Positions 25,780 through 35,794 are shown, counted from the first letter of the stretch. The stretch: 64,000 nt of DNA from Amycolatopsis sp. EV170708-02-1 (GCF_022479115.1 NZ_CP092497.1:4712001-4776000); one strand, 5' to 3'. Program-made: numbers and translations. Notes: generated by a model from the sequence alone, not told the origin.

Positions 25780-26108
25780 ATCGCCGAGAACCGGGGTGAG
25801 GGCGGCGAACCCCCGCTGATGCCCGTTGACGTTAAGCCACTTGTCAGCGATCTTGCGCTGGCTGACCGCCGCACTGCCGTGTCGCCCTCCCGCGTGGCGC
25901 TGGTGAACCCCAGCCCGAAGCCGAAGCCGACCGCCTGCGACTCACGTGCGGGATGGACAGCCAAGCGGTACGCGATCTGCTGACAAACCAGGCTTGTGTA
26001 GAAACCATCCTTGCGAGGAGGTTCGCCCTATCAGCTGAGCCGGACACTCGGGCATCGGCTACAGAAACCCGATGTGGCTCGCGTTCTGTTCGCGAGAGAA
26101 TGTGGCCT
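25780..26108. other. Intergenic region, nothing recognised
   Basis: About 330 bases between the divergent DUF6461-type gene and a broken HEAT-like gene. No convincing frame or strong hairpin was seen. Confidence 0.4.
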
Positions 26109-26540
26109 ATGAGCAACCAGGCGAGACGTGCCGTGGTCGCGGCGCTGATCAAACTTGCAGGAAGCCCCGGCTACCGCGATAGGGCGGACGCGGGCCGCAG
26201 CCTCGCCAACTTCGCCGAGATGCCGGAGGCCAGGGAGCCGCTGCTGGAACTCGTGCTCGACGCGGGTGACACGTTTGTCACCCGCGCGACGGCAGAGGCA
26301 TTGCTGCGGCGTCAGGACTCGGCCGGGCTTGCTGTGGTCGCCTCTGCTCTCGCCGCCGCCACCCCCGATCACTGATTGGATTCACACTGCTGTGCTCGAC
26401 GTGTTCGGGATGATCGCCAGCGACCGGGACGCCGCCGTGCGGATGTGCGAGGCATTGGGACGGGAGGCTGACGAGCGGGCGCGCCTGGGCGCCGGCCACT
26501 TGGCCACGCTGCCAGAGGCGGTGGTCACCATCTCGTCGCC
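26109..26540 (+). pseudogene. HEAT-repeat-like small protein, frameshifted
   Basis: The first frame from ATG 26109 reads ARRAVVAALIKLAGSPGYRD, GRSLANFAEMPEAREPLLEL, GDTFVTRATAEALLRRQDSA, ALAAATPDH, then a stop at 26373. A frame one position over continues DWIHTAVLDVFGMIASDRDA, AVRMCEALGREADERARLGA. Joined, they make a typical actinobacterial HEAT-like protein of about 145 residues, so two bases seem to be lost (an H-A-D-W junction would restore the frame). The 3' end after about 26540 is no longer similar. Confidence 0.55.
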
Positions 26541-26794
26541 TCGCTGCACCGAGTCACGTGCGGACGCGGGCGTCGCCGTTACTTTCTGGCCCCCGCTTCG
26601 CCGGGCCTTTCGACCGCTGCGCCGGCGCCGGTCTGTCACTCGCCCCTCCGGTACCGGCTGACAAGACAGTGCGAACCGCGCGCCCGCCCCGGAAGGACAT
26701 CTGAACTGCATCACGACGGGCCACAAGGACGTTCAGCGTGTCGTGGACGACTTCGTGTTTCCGCTGGCGAACGCGTGCTGCTTGACTTGTACGC

Positions 26795-27118
26795 ATGACA
26801 ACGCAGTGGGGGCGCACGGTGGCCGCGGTGACAGCCGGTGCGATGGTGGTACTGGTCTCGTCGTGCTCGATGATGAGCGAGGACCAGAAGGTGCAAGAGC
26901 TGCGCAGGGCAGGCGTGCAAGGAGCCGAGGCGCACGTCGCGCTGCTCGCCGAGCACAAGGTCCCCACGCCCGAGGAGTGCTTGAACAACTACAAACGCTT
27001 CACCGGTGGCGCGCCTTGGGACGAGCCGTACAGTGCCACAGCCGACTGGATCTCACTGCATGGTGACTACTTCGTGGGCAGCTGCGTAACGGGGACACCG
27101 CGGATTCCGGGCACGTGA
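26795..27118 (+). CDS. Small putative lipoprotein
   Basis: 107 residues. An N-terminal signal (MTTQWGRTVAAVTAGAMVVL) ends in a lipobox-like VSSC around residue 24, so the mature protein would be lipid-anchored outside the membrane. The mature part is short and helical (SEDQKVQELRRAGVQGAEAH, VPTPEECLNNYKRF) with three Cys, counting the anchor. No domain recognised. It stands between a broken HEAT gene and a small membrane protein gene. Confidence 0.6.
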   Translation: MTTQWGRTVAAVTAGAMVVLVSSCSMMSEDQKVQELRRAGVQGAEAHVALLAEHKVPTPEECLNNYKRFTGGAPWDEPYSATADWISLHGDYFVGSCVTGTPRIPGT

Positions 27119-27239
27119 TCCGAAGCCCACGACTCCTCGATGAGCCTCCACCGGCGAATTCATCCCGACCCACCTTCTCGGACAGAAGCCGACGCGAAAG
27201 GGCCGACTGCCCACGGCGCTTACGACCGGATTCCGGACA

Positions 27240-27689
27240 GTGTCCAGATCTGCTGCTCGTGGGCCGCAGGCACTCCGTAATTCGCTGCGCCGCGTTCGTA
27301 CCGGACTCTGGCGCTGGGTCGCAGAAGCGCGGCTTCGTGGATGTCGCTGTCGGCGTTTCACCCCCTCGGTGCTCCTCTTCCGGCGGAAGCACGAGTTCTG
27401 GGACCGTCTGATGATGGCCTCGTTCTCGGTGCCCATGGCCGTCGCCGCGGCATGGTTTGCGGACGCGGACGGCTACCTGTCGGGATCGGGGCTTCTTATC
27501 GTGGTGGTCGTCAACGCCGTGTTGATGGCGCTCATCGGCTACCGGAAAGGTGAGCTGGCCGGCAAGAGGGACAAGCATTTGAATCTGCTGAAGACGTACG
27601 GCGTCCTGCCACACGAGACCGATGGATCGGCGCCGATCCGTCTCCCCGGTCGATACCCACCCCGACCGTCCATGACGAATCCCTGGTAG
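27240..27689 (+). CDS. Small membrane protein
   Basis: 149 residues from GTG 27240. A basic N-terminus (SLRRVRTGLWRWVAEARLRG) is followed by two membrane helices (MMASFSVPMAVAAAWFADAD and GLLIVVVVNAVLMALIGY) and a hydrophilic tail (GELAGKRDKHLNLLKTYGVL). Start codons at 27411 or 27414 would keep only the helices and tail. No family recognised. Confidence 0.45.
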   Translation: MSRSAARGPQALRNSLRRVRTGLWRWVAEARLRGCRCRRFTPSVLLFRRKHEFWDRLMMASFSVPMAVAAAWFADADGYLSGSGLLIVVVVNAVLMALIGYRKGELAGKRDKHLNLLKTYGVLPHETDGSAPIRLPGRYPPRPSMTNPW

Positions 27690-28203
27690 CAATCCCTACA
27701 GCGGCGTGCTCCGGCTTAACCCATCCAGGCCCTGCCCATGGAGATGAGCCCGGACCGCGAAACCGTTCGCGCCCGACAGCAAACATGAACTCGAACGCGG
27801 TCCCGTCGTGTTCGGAGCCGTCTGCCTGGTGCCACGGTGGCCGCCTGAGGCTCCGGACGGGTGCTCACCGCCATCGGAGCGGGGATCGCACTCGGATTCT
27901 CTGGCCTGGTACTGCTCGTGCCGTGGATCAGCTCACGTTTTGCCGTCTAGTACAGCGGATTGACTCCGATCGCCGACACCGTCTGGCCGTTCGTCGTCGT
28001 CCTGGTCGTCGCGGCCGCGACGCTCCTTCCGGCGCTGATTACGGACGCTTGTTCGACACTCCGGTAAGCCGAGCCGCCACCCCACGTAGGGCAGCACGGC
28101 GACCACCTCGGCCCGACGAACCTGAACGTGCTCGCCGGTGCGTGCGTCCCACGACACGACCGGATCCGAGATCTCCGGCACGGCCACGGTCGAACTCCAG
28201 CGA
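27690..28203. other. Gap with two gene-like relics
   Basis: On the plus strand 27861-28065 reads IGAGIALGFSGLVLLVPWIS, an in-frame TAG, then TPIADTVWPFVVVLVVAAAT, LLPALITDACSTL, so it may be a broken two-helix membrane protein. On the minus strand 28187-27933 reads MAVPEISDPVVSWDARTGEH, VQVRRAEVVAVLPYVGWRLG, a plausible N-terminus that soon degenerates and starts 17 bases after the ArsR-type gene stop. The two overlap and at most one was real. Confidence 0.3.
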
Positions 28204-29214
28204 TCAAGCGCACGGGGCGGTACTGGCTCCTCCCTGGTCGTTCACGGGCCCGGTTGTCGGAGCCGCGATCAGACTGACGCCGAGTGGTGTGCACCAATGC
28301 AGGACGGCTTTGCCGTCGCGATGAGTGGTGATCAGCCGGGCGTCGCGGAGGGTTCTCGCCTGCACCGAGGCCGCAGGCACAGAGACATGCAGGGCGCGTG
28401 CGAGTTCGGTCGTGGTGTGCGGCTTGGTCAGAACACGCAAGGTATCCGCTCGTGTGCTGCCCAGCAGTGCCGCAAGAGGATCGCCGACGGTTTCGGCATC
28501 GTGCAGGGGAAGCGGAGTGAGAGCCGGGTAGATGATCAACGCCGGTCCTGCAGGCTGAGGCGCCACGAGAACCCGGCCGGCCCACAGCAGTGATGGCAGG
28601 AGCACCACACCTTCACCGCGCAACGTCACTTCCCCGTCAACGTCGGGCGAGCCGATCTCCAGGCACATGTCGCGCCACCGCAACCCGGCCGACAGACTGG
28701 CGAGGGTGCGCTCGAGCCCATGCCGGGCAAGGAAATGCGTGCGCCAAGCGGATTCGGCGTGGAAGGCGCCCTGGAGCCGTGACCACTCCGCGGCCAAGAC
28801 GTGCCTGTGCGCTTCCGTGATGGCGTGTTCGAGGATCTGCCAAGCGTGGCGATCCTGTACGGCGAGTTGCCGAATCCAGGCGGTCTGCGGCCGGTCGATC
28901 GCGCAGATCCGTCGCAACTCTGCCTCGACGAGCACTCGGTCGGTAGCGAGCACCTGAGACAAGCCATCGTCCAGCCCGGCACTCGGCGGGTCGAGGAACA
29001 GAGGCCCGATACCGGCAGGAGACAGCAATTGCAGTAGTGGCTCGGCCCGCATTGGCAGATTACGTATCGTCCGTCTTCGCCAGCCACCGAAAACGTGGCA
29101 ATTGTCGTCGCGCTGCAGCGTCATCAGCGCAAGGACCAGTTCCATCAACGGAGCGGGAACGTCCGCCACAGTGACATTCAACAGGTCTTGTGCGGTGAAG
29201 CGCACCTTCAGCAT
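28204..29214 (-). CDS. ArsR/SmtB-type winged-helix regulator (DUF5937-like)
   Basis: 336 residues. The N-terminus MLKVRFTAQDLLNVTVADVP, APLMELVLALMTLQ is characteristic of a large actinobacterial regulator group. A central domain (AVQDRHAWQILEHAITEAHR, GEGVVLLPSLLWAGRVLVAP) leads to a C-terminal winged helix (GSTRADTLRVLTKPHTTTEL, ARALHVSVPAASVQARTLRD, ARLITTHRDGKAVLHWCTPL) of ArsR type. The ATG at 29214 has GGGGGA 4 bases upstream; an in-frame start 105 bases earlier adds an unlikely leader. The effector is unknown; no metal-binding Cys pair is seen in the DNA-binding domain. Confidence 0.75.
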   Translation of the reverse strand: MLKVRFTAQDLLNVTVADVPAPLMELVLALMTLQRDDNCHVFGGWRRRTIRNLPMRAEPLLQLLSPAGIGPLFLDPPSAGLDDGLSQVLATDRVLVEAELRRICAIDRPQTAWIRQLAVQDRHAWQILEHAITEAHRHVLAAEWSRLQGAFHAESAWRTHFLARHGLERTLASLSAGLRWRDMCLEIGSPDVDGEVTLRGEGVVLLPSLLWAGRVLVAPQPAGPALIIYPALTPLPLHDAETVGDPLAALLGSTRADTLRVLTKPHTTTELARALHVSVPAASVQARTLRDARLITTHRDGKAVLHWCTPLGVSLIAAPTTGPVNDQGGASTAPCA

Positions 29215-29416
29215 GTCATCCCCCAGACTCGGCTGCACGTTTTGGTTGTGGTTGAACACATGGCAGCACAGTCGAGACTGCCAGAAACTGGTCATGCGAT
29301 CCACTGGATCAAGTTCCACGAGGGGTTACGCCTCAGCCGAGGCCATCGAATGATTTCCATAGTGCATTCACGGCGATACATACCTTCACATCGGAACGAC
29401 CGATTGAGAGAGAATG

Positions 29417-29806
29417 ATGAGGAAATCGCTACACCGCGCCTTGCTCACGCTGCCTGCCGTGGTCGCGACGACGCTGGTCAGCGTCGGCGGGACAGCCACG
29501 GCCGCACCCGCAGCAACGCAAAACGACCCGGTTCGGACCATGAGCTGCAGTCACCCACATTCGAACAAGGACAGCGGCTCGGGCCGGACGACGACCGTAC
29601 TGCGCTATCGGACTGGGCCGCACACCAACTGCGCTGCACTGGGACAAGCCGGCAGTAACGCGCTGATCTACTACCACTGCTGGGCTTCCGGTGATTCAGT
29701 CGGCGGCGTGAGTACCTGGACCTGGGGACGTGTCGCGGGCACCCAGCGCGAAGGCTGGTTCTCCGACAAGTACCTCAGCAACGGCGGCTCCACGAAGAAG
29801 TGCTGA
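29417..29806 (+). CDS. Small secreted SH3-like protein
   Basis: 129 residues (130 if the preceding ATG at 29414 is used). The signal peptide MRKSLHRALLTLPAVVATTL, VSVGGTATAAPA is cleaved near residue 30. The mature part (TTTVLRYRTGPHTNCAALGQ, LIYYHCWASGDSVGGVSTWT, WGRVAGTQREGWFSDKYLSN) has the spacing of a bacterial SH3 domain (strands ending in GWF..KYL) and four cysteines able to form two disulfides. Such domains bind cell-wall peptides. It stands alone with its own terminator. Confidence 0.75.
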   Translation: MRKSLHRALLTLPAVVATTLVSVGGTATAAPAATQNDPVRTMSCSHPHSNKDSGSGRTTTVLRYRTGPHTNCAALGQAGSNALIYYHCWASGDSVGGVSTWTWGRVAGTQREGWFSDKYLSNGGSTKKC

Positions 29807-29811
29807 GCTGA

Positions 29812-29848
29812 GACCGTGGTGCCGAGCCCTCGGCCCGGCACCACGGTC
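29812..29848 (+). terminator. Terminator after the secreted SH3-like gene
   Basis: GACCGTGGTGCCG at 29812-29824 and CGGCACCACGGTC at 29836-29848 form a perfect 13-bp stem with an 11-base loop, 6 bases past the stop codon. No further features were seen in 29849-30128. Confidence 0.8.
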
Positions 29849-30128
29849 CGTTCAAGATAGGCATGGCCCAGCGATCGGTCTCGACGCGTGATCGTCCGGA
29901 GCAGCCCCGCCGGACCGCGGAGGACCGTGCCGAAGCGGGATATCCGTTATCCGGCGACGGATGTTCCTCCTCCGAGTGGCTGAGGCCCGCGGCTCCCAAC
30001 GCACTCCGGGCCACGACCATGGCCTCACTGACCCCCTGGCTAGCGACTTGAATCCGGGCAGCCACAGGACAAGCAAGTGCGGCAGTCACCGCTCCGGCAC
30101 AGCATCCCTAGGAAGGTTGTAGTGCCTC

Positions 30129-31436
30129 TTACCAGGGAGGACCGGACTCGGCCTCGGGGGCGAAAGGTGCAGCGGCTGACTTCGAGTACCTCTCTGCGGC
30201 GCGTAGATCGGCTGTGTGATGGGCGTGCTCGAATCGTCTCCGGTAGCACAGGCTCAGGTTCTGCATCGCGCGTGCACGAGCCACCAGTTGTCGCGAACCG
30301 TCTGTCGAGGTTCGTCGCACCGCTTGTTCGCCGAACTCGATGGCGTTTCGAATGTCGTCCGAGTCGCCGAGTTGCTCGAATCGGTATCGGTGGGCGACGC
30401 TGAGATTCGACAGCGCCACGAGTTGGTACGGGTCACCTTCGGGCACGCGATCGACGGCCAGTCGCCCGAATTCGACCGCCCGTTGGATGGCATCCGGTGA
30501 CTCGATACCAAGGAAGGCGGTGGCGAGGTCGGCCACGTGCACACCGAGCTCCCGGTCGTCGAAACGTCCAGGGGGCATCACTTCGAGTGCCTCTTTCGTC
30601 CGTGTCGCGCATTGTCGGAGGTCGGCGAGTCCTCGGCTGTACCCGAACAGCTGGAGATGCGAGGTGGCGGCTGCCCAAAGCACGTCGCATCGGTTGGGAG
30701 CGCCGGGTAGGTGGAGCGTCAGGGCCTCATCGAACCGGACGACGCACTTTCGCAGTGTCGCGGGGTCATGGTCGTGTTGAAACCGCGTCAGGAGCGCAGT
30801 GGCGACGCCGATGAGCAGAGAGTAAAGACCTGGTTCTGCAGGATCGCGTATGTCGAGTGCTTCTTCGCCGTAGGCGATGCATGTCGCGAGATCGGCTGGG
30901 GTGCTGGTGTGTCTGAAACGTAGCCAGTAGGCATTGCCCAGCACCGCGAGGACCGCGCCTCGCGTCGATCGGATCGTGCCTTCGGCGGAACGGTCGGTCC
31001 CCGTCAGTGCCTGCTCTCCGGCATCGATGCAGGCTTGCAGATCGTCGATGGTGTTCGTGCGATTGAAACGTCGCAGATAGTCCTCGCTGAGAACATATAA
31101 CGCCAACCGCTGACCGGGTTGCCCGGTCGGGGTGGCGGCCACCGCTCGCTCGCCCCATTCGATGCCCGTCGCCAAATCCGCCGTGCTATCGGTGAGCTCG
31201 AACCGAGTGCGATACGCGGTGGCGACATACGTCATGTACTTTCCGCGTAGTTCATGATCAGCCGGCAGGGTGGATAGCGCCCGTACCAGCATATCGACGC
31301 CGGCTGCGATCGCGGCCGGATCGCCGTTGGTCATGGCCCGAGCGAGGCGGTCGGCCGCGAAATCGGCGACCGGCGGTGCGGCAGCTCCGGCGAATCGGGG
31401 GCTTTCGGCGCCGAAGGGATCGGAAGCGGCCGTCAT
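30129..31436 (-). CDS. TPR-repeat protein of a CHAT module
   Basis: 435 residues of tandem helical repeats with a period of about 45-50 (TDSTADLATGIEWGERAVAA, TNTIDDLQACIDAGEQALTG, TSTPADLATCIAYGEEALDI, SPDAIQRAVEFGRLAVDRVP, SDDIRNAIEFGEQAVRRT), resembling the TPR arrays found with CHAT proteases. There is no catalytic motif and no signal peptide, so it probably senses or binds a partner. Its start overlaps the stop of the small membrane-type gene before it by four bases (ATGA), placing it last in a co-transcribed module with the CHAT protease. Confidence 0.7.
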   Translation of the reverse strand: MTAASDPFGAESPRFAGAAAPPVADFAADRLARAMTNGDPAAIAAGVDMLVRALSTLPADHELRGKYMTYVATAYRTRFELTDSTADLATGIEWGERAVAATPTGQPGQRLALYVLSEDYLRRFNRTNTIDDLQACIDAGEQALTGTDRSAEGTIRSTRGAVLAVLGNAYWLRFRHTSTPADLATCIAYGEEALDIRDPAEPGLYSLLIGVATALLTRFQHDHDPATLRKCVVRFDEALTLHLPGAPNRCDVLWAAATSHLQLFGYSRGLADLRQCATRTKEALEVMPPGRFDDRELGVHVADLATAFLGIESPDAIQRAVEFGRLAVDRVPEGDPYQLVALSNLSVAHRYRFEQLGDSDDIRNAIEFGEQAVRRTSTDGSRQLVARARAMQNLSLCYRRRFEHAHHTADLRAAERYSKSAAAPFAPEAESGPPW

Positions 31437-31951
31437 TTCTCTACGGTCGGACGCGGTCGGGTCTCGGCCTGGGACGTGTGCGCGTTATCCGGTGCCCAGC
31501 GGTCGTCGATCCAGCGCAGTGGCCGGTTCTGTTGGAGCTGGCTCGCCGCACGGACCGCCTCGGACAACAATCGACCTGCGGCGTCCGGGTCATCGGCGGA
31601 CACTCGAAATTCGATGCCCAAAGCCTGGTCGACGATCTCGACTTGTGCGGGAGCCGCAGCGACGGACCGGCGGCGCCGAAGCCAGTCACGAGCGGTAGTG
31701 AACACGCGGCCGACCTGATCGGCGGCTTGCTCCCCGAAGCGCTGTACGAACCCTGTCGACAGCATCGTCAAGACAGCCACCGTCACCACGACGACCTGGT
31801 CCGGACCGGGACTGCGGAATCCCAGATCCAGGCCGCGACGGGCGGAGACGTCATGCCCGGCGAGCGCGAGGACCAAGTCCTGTCGCTCCGCCGCGGGCAC
31901 TGTCGAGTCGAACGCGATGACCAGCTGGGTGGATCCCGAATCCCCACTCAT
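31433..31951 (-). CDS. Small membrane-segment component (EACC1-like) of a CHAT module
   Basis: 172 residues. An N-terminal alpha/beta part (TQLVIAFDSTVPAAERQDLV) is followed by a hydrophobic segment (VVVVTVAVLTMLSTGFVQRF), a basic patch (ARDWLRRRRSV) and a small second alpha/beta part (QVEIVDQALGIEFRVSADDP, AAGRLLSEAVRAASQL). This shape resembles the effector-associated constant component (EACC1) proteins that accompany TPR, STAND and CHAT genes in actinobacterial conflict systems. The match is by architecture from memory, not by a profile search. It lies 51 bases after the CHAT gene and overlaps the next TPR gene. Confidence 0.55.
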   Translation of the reverse strand: MSGDSGSTQLVIAFDSTVPAAERQDLVLALAGHDVSARRGLDLGFRSPGPDQVVVVTVAVLTMLSTGFVQRFGEQAADQVGRVFTTARDWLRRRRSVAAAPAQVEIVDQALGIEFRVSADDPDAAGRLLSEAVRAASQLQQNRPLRWIDDRWAPDNAHTSQAETRPRPTVEK

Positions 31952-32002
31952 GAGTTCATACTTCCATATCTCGTGTACGCGCCGTCACCGGTGGTGACAG
32001 GT

Positions 32003-35000
32003 TCACGCGCCGATGATGACGAAAGGCGCCCAGTACACCGGGTGGTCATAGAACCGGGTGGTCGGTTCGTCGGTGGCGACTTCAAGCACATCTGACACAC
32101 CGAACGCGGTCAGTGTCGGCGATAGCGACTTGATCTCTGTGACCAGTTGTTCGCCGGTCAGCGCGCGCAGCCACAGTTGGGCCCCTCGCAGCGCCTTGGC
32201 CGGCGGTAACGCTTCTTGCAGGTGAAGTCGGTAGAACCGAGCCATGACAAGGGCCGCGGCGAGGTCGTCGGTCGGCCAGAGGGTACCGATCACCGCCGGG
32301 GTCCCGGCTGCGAGGAACCCCGCAGGAAGTCCGAACACCTCGTCTGGAAGCCGCATGAACTCGGTGACGGCGGTCTGGCATGCCGATGCGGTCACCAGTC
32401 GAGCGCTCGCGAAGGGGCGGTCGCGCACGACGTCGCCGATCGTGAGCATGCCGTCGGCGAGGGCCAACCCGGACGAGAGCGGTGCCGACAGGTCGTACCT
32501 GCCGTGACAGGCGAGGTGCACGTAGGACGCCCCCTTGGCAGCCCCTGTCAAGGCCGATTTCGTGGCCGCCGCACCAGAATGGACTTCATGCTCATCGAAA
32601 TGCCTGGCCACCTCGGCGAGTTCGGCGCGGGCCCATCTCAGGTGGTTGTCCATGGTGGGATCGGCGACCCCTGCCAGGCGCCGAGGAACCTGCTCGCGTT
32701 CGTGTGCCGCCTTCCGTGCTGACCTCAGCGCGCCGACCGAAGGCGCGTATGCGACGTCGAAATCATCCAGCAGACAGCGGCCGCCGGGATCGTCGATGAC
32801 CGATACGGCGTGCAACGGCAGCAAGCCGAGGTGGCCGGTAGGAATCAGGACCACGCCGGTGGCGCCGTGATGGGCGAGCCACTCCGCCAGCGGCCGGATC
32901 AACCGTGAGCCCAGCCCGGCCAGCAACGACTGAACATAGGGCTTCATCGGGGATTCCACGCCCAACTGTCCAAGCAGATAGCCCGGTGGGCCGACGTGGT
33001 CACCACGGCTGAGCCCCAGCGCACGGTGCAGGCCGGCTTCGTCAAGGTCATCGACCGGCACCGCATCCACTGCGGCGGTACCCATCTCGACGTAGAGCAC
33101 GAGAACGATGCTCCCAAACGGGGTGCAAGCGAGAAAAGCCACCGGTACGCCCGGAACGGCGGCCGCGGTAAGGTCGGCGAGGCTCGGGGCGGCGAAAGGC
33201 TCTCCAGGATCCGCGACCGCGTTCCCGATCTGTCGGGCCAGGGTGTCAAGCCGCTCCTTCGCCTCGGACACCATCGACGCCAGCAGACGTTCCGCGACCC
33301 GCCTGCCGCGGTCATCGTCCACCAGATCCGGTGGCATGCCCTCAAACTTCGAGACGAGCCACGGAATCGCCGTGCCGTTCTGCAACACGGCTTCGACCTC
33401 ACGCAGGCCGGCGAGTGTCTCGGCGTACGACTTGTGCAGTTCCGGATCGCCGCCCCTGGCCGCGGCCTGCTCGGTACCGTCCCGGGACAGCTGTTCCGCA
33501 AGACTGCGCGCACGCCCCTGTTCCAACATCGCCAACGCTTCGGAAGCACGGCCAGGATCGCTGCGGACCATCGCATACGCCGCCAGGATGAACGTGTCCC
33601 CACCCGACTCCAACTCGTCTCTCTGCGAGTTGGCCAGGAACGATGCCCGATAGAGTTCGTTCATGGCATCCACTGCGACGCCATAGCTGTCCGCGGCTTC
33701 CGTCCACCTCCCGAACTCGCAGAGGAGGTCACCCAGCGCGCGGGCTGTCGCGCGGCGTAGGCGAGGAAGGGACGTTTGGGCGTGCCGGTCCAGGCCGGTC
33801 TGCCACACCTTGATGGCTCGTCGGCTGTCCTCGCCGTGACGCCCTTGGTCACGCTGAAGGTACGCAAAACCAAGGCCATGGCAGGCTGTGAACCACTCGG
33901 CCGATGTACCGCCGAGGGCAGGCACCGTCGTAAACACGGTTTCGAAAGCCGCGATCGCCCTGTCCACATCGTCAAGCCGTCCAGGATGGCTACGCGCCAG
34001 ATAGGCAGCCGCCAGGTTCGCCTGGGCTCGCAGCCACTCCGTCGCCTGCAGCGTTGGATCCAACACTTCCAACGCCCCTGAATGTGCCTCAACGGCCCGG
34101 TCGGCCAAGACGTCACCCCGGCCGATCTCCGCCAGCTTGGCGTACGCGACACCCAGAGTTGTCTCCGTCAACGCCCAGTCGAGTGGTGAACGCTGCCGTG
34201 TCCGCACCCGCCTGGCCGCTTCCAGCGCTTCTCGCGCCCGAGTGAGGTTCGCTGCCCTGTCACCTGTCGAGCGCTCGAGGTAGGCACTGCCCAGATTGTG
34301 GCGCGCGACCGCCAATCTGGGGTCCTGGCTGTCCTCGGGAAAGGGGAGAGTGGCGCGCCAGAACGCGGCGATGGCATGCTCGATGTTGTCGCCTCGATCG
34401 CCCTTGCTTCGCTGCAAATAGGCGATACCGACAGCGGCCTCGATCTCGCTCCCAAATTCCGCGGGCTCATGGTCATTTACTTGGGCGTGGGTGGCCGACC
34501 TGCCGGCGTCGAGCCAGGCTTCGAGCGCCTGTTCCAGGTTGTCATCCGGATCGCCGACCGCGCGATGCCAGAGCGCCTGCCCCAGATTGAATTGGGTGAT
34601 GGCGTGTTCCTTGCTCGGGCCGATTCGATGGAACATCGCCGCGGCTGTGCGAAGATGCTCGATCGCGGCCTCGACATTGGCGGAATCCCATCGAGGCTCA
34701 AGGGCCACCAACGCGGCCCCCAATGTGCCATTCGCCTGTGCCACCGCCCTGGAATCGCCGGGCGAATTCCTGGCGAGCGCGGATCGGCAATACGACATGG
34801 CTCGCGCGATGTGCTGTTGGCGATCTCCCCGAGGCTGGCGCATGTACGCAAGAGCGAGGTTCACCTCGGTCGAGGCCACGTCGTCTTCTGTCTGACCGGC
34901 TGTGTCGTGCAGGATCCCGGTGAAGATCTCGATAGCCCGCTCTACATGATCGCCACTGCCATGCTCGATCAGTGTGTTGGCCAGCCAGTTCTGCGTGCGC

Positions 35001-35611
35001 GCCCACTCGGAGTGCTGCCGTCGATCGCGATGAAACTCGGCGACTCCCTTGATCGCGGCAACGGCGTCGGCGACGTTCTGCGCCCGCTCGCCGACCTGTC
35101 GGCGGAGATAGCCGGTGGCGAGGTTCTCCGTAGCGGTCACCCACTGCTCGGCCTGGTGACTCGATGCGTGGACATCGAAAGCGGCTGCCGCTGCCCGCCA
35201 GGCACCAATCGCCCGCTCGATATCGTCGGCGCGGACGCCCAGCGATCGTTGGCCCTGTTCGCCCGCGGCCCGGTGCCAGTAGAGGGCCCCCACATTCGCC
35301 AGGACACGAGCCCACTCATCCCGCGGCCCCACCTGGCCACGCAGGTCGAGCGAGAACATCATCGCGTCCAGTGCCCGCTCCAGGTTTTCCCCGCGCTCGC
35401 CATCCTGGGCGAACCACGCCAACCCCAGGACATACCAGCTCGCAGCACACTCCTCGGGCGGGCCGATGCGGCGATGTACGGCAACCGCGCCCTCGGCAAG
35501 GCTGAGCGCGCTGACGATGTCGGACGAATTATTGCCCGTCTTCGTCAGCAACTGCTCGGCGGTTTGCCGATCTTGTGCGGCACGAAGCGATTCTCGTTGG
35601 TCTTCCACCAC
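32003..35611 (-). CDS. TPR-CHAT protein (caspase-like protease with TPR repeats)
   Basis: About 1202 residues. The first 800 are TPR-like repeats, many with the signature GDRxxNIExAI or LAxAYLxRxxGDR (RSKGDRGDNIEHAIAAFWRA, NLGSAYLERSTGDRAANLTR). The C-terminal 350 form a CHAT domain: GVVLIPTGHLGLLPLHAVSV, DDFDVAYAPSVGALRSARKA, the catalytic His in YVHLACHGRYDLSAPLSSGL, the catalytic Cys in RLVTASACQTAVTEF, then PAVIGTLWPTDDLAAALVMA. His and Cys are both present, so an active caspase-like protease is expected. A GTG at 35611 is chosen because a TACGCT -10-like box lies just upstream; an upstream start at 35677 is possible. Confidence 0.85.
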   Translation of the reverse strand: MVEDQRESLRAAQDRQTAEQLLTKTGNNSSDIVSALSLAEGAVAVHRRIGPPEECAASWYVLGLAWFAQDGERGENLERALDAMMFSLDLRGQVGPRDEWARVLANVGALYWHRAAGEQGQRSLGVRADDIERAIGAWRAAAAAFDVHASSHQAEQWVTATENLATGYLRRQVGERAQNVADAVAAIKGVAEFHRDRRQHSEWARTQNWLANTLIEHGSGDHVERAIEIFTGILHDTAGQTEDDVASTEVNLALAYMRQPRGDRQQHIARAMSYCRSALARNSPGDSRAVAQANGTLGAALVALEPRWDSANVEAAIEHLRTAAAMFHRIGPSKEHAITQFNLGQALWHRAVGDPDDNLEQALEAWLDAGRSATHAQVNDHEPAEFGSEIEAAVGIAYLQRSKGDRGDNIEHAIAAFWRATLPFPEDSQDPRLAVARHNLGSAYLERSTGDRAANLTRAREALEAARRVRTRQRSPLDWALTETTLGVAYAKLAEIGRGDVLADRAVEAHSGALEVLDPTLQATEWLRAQANLAAAYLARSHPGRLDDVDRAIAAFETVFTTVPALGGTSAEWFTACHGLGFAYLQRDQGRHGEDSRRAIKVWQTGLDRHAQTSLPRLRRATARALGDLLCEFGRWTEAADSYGVAVDAMNELYRASFLANSQRDELESGGDTFILAAYAMVRSDPGRASEALAMLEQGRARSLAEQLSRDGTEQAAARGGDPELHKSYAETLAGLREVEAVLQNGTAIPWLVSKFEGMPPDLVDDDRGRRVAERLLASMVSEAKERLDTLARQIGNAVADPGEPFAAPSLADLTAAAVPGVPVAFLACTPFGSIVLVLYVEMGTAAVDAVPVDDLDEAGLHRALGLSRGDHVGPPGYLLGQLGVESPMKPYVQSLLAGLGSRLIRPLAEWLAHHGATGVVLIPTGHLGLLPLHAVSVIDDPGGRCLLDDFDVAYAPSVGALRSARKAAHEREQVPRRLAGVADPTMDNHLRWARAELAEVARHFDEHEVHSGAAATKSALTGAAKGASYVHLACHGRYDLSAPLSSGLALADGMLTIGDVVRDRPFASARLVTASACQTAVTEFMRLPDEVFGLPAGFLAAGTPAVIGTLWPTDDLAAALVMARFYRLHLQEALPPAKALRGAQLWLRALTGEQLVTEIKSLSPTLTAFGVSDVLEVATDEPTTRFYDHPVYWAPFVIIGA

Positions 35612-35794
35612 GCAATGCAGCGTATCCGGACGCCAAGTGCGGCTGCGGGATGCCGGTGCCTGGGGCCCGAGCCGCATCGGGATTGCGAAAAGAGTCGAAC
35701 CTAATGTCTCTGGCGATAGGCAAACCTGGCGTGTTCACCGTCGTTCTGTGCTCCGGCTGCGTGCACGACCGCAGCAGTGCACGATCAGGTGAAA

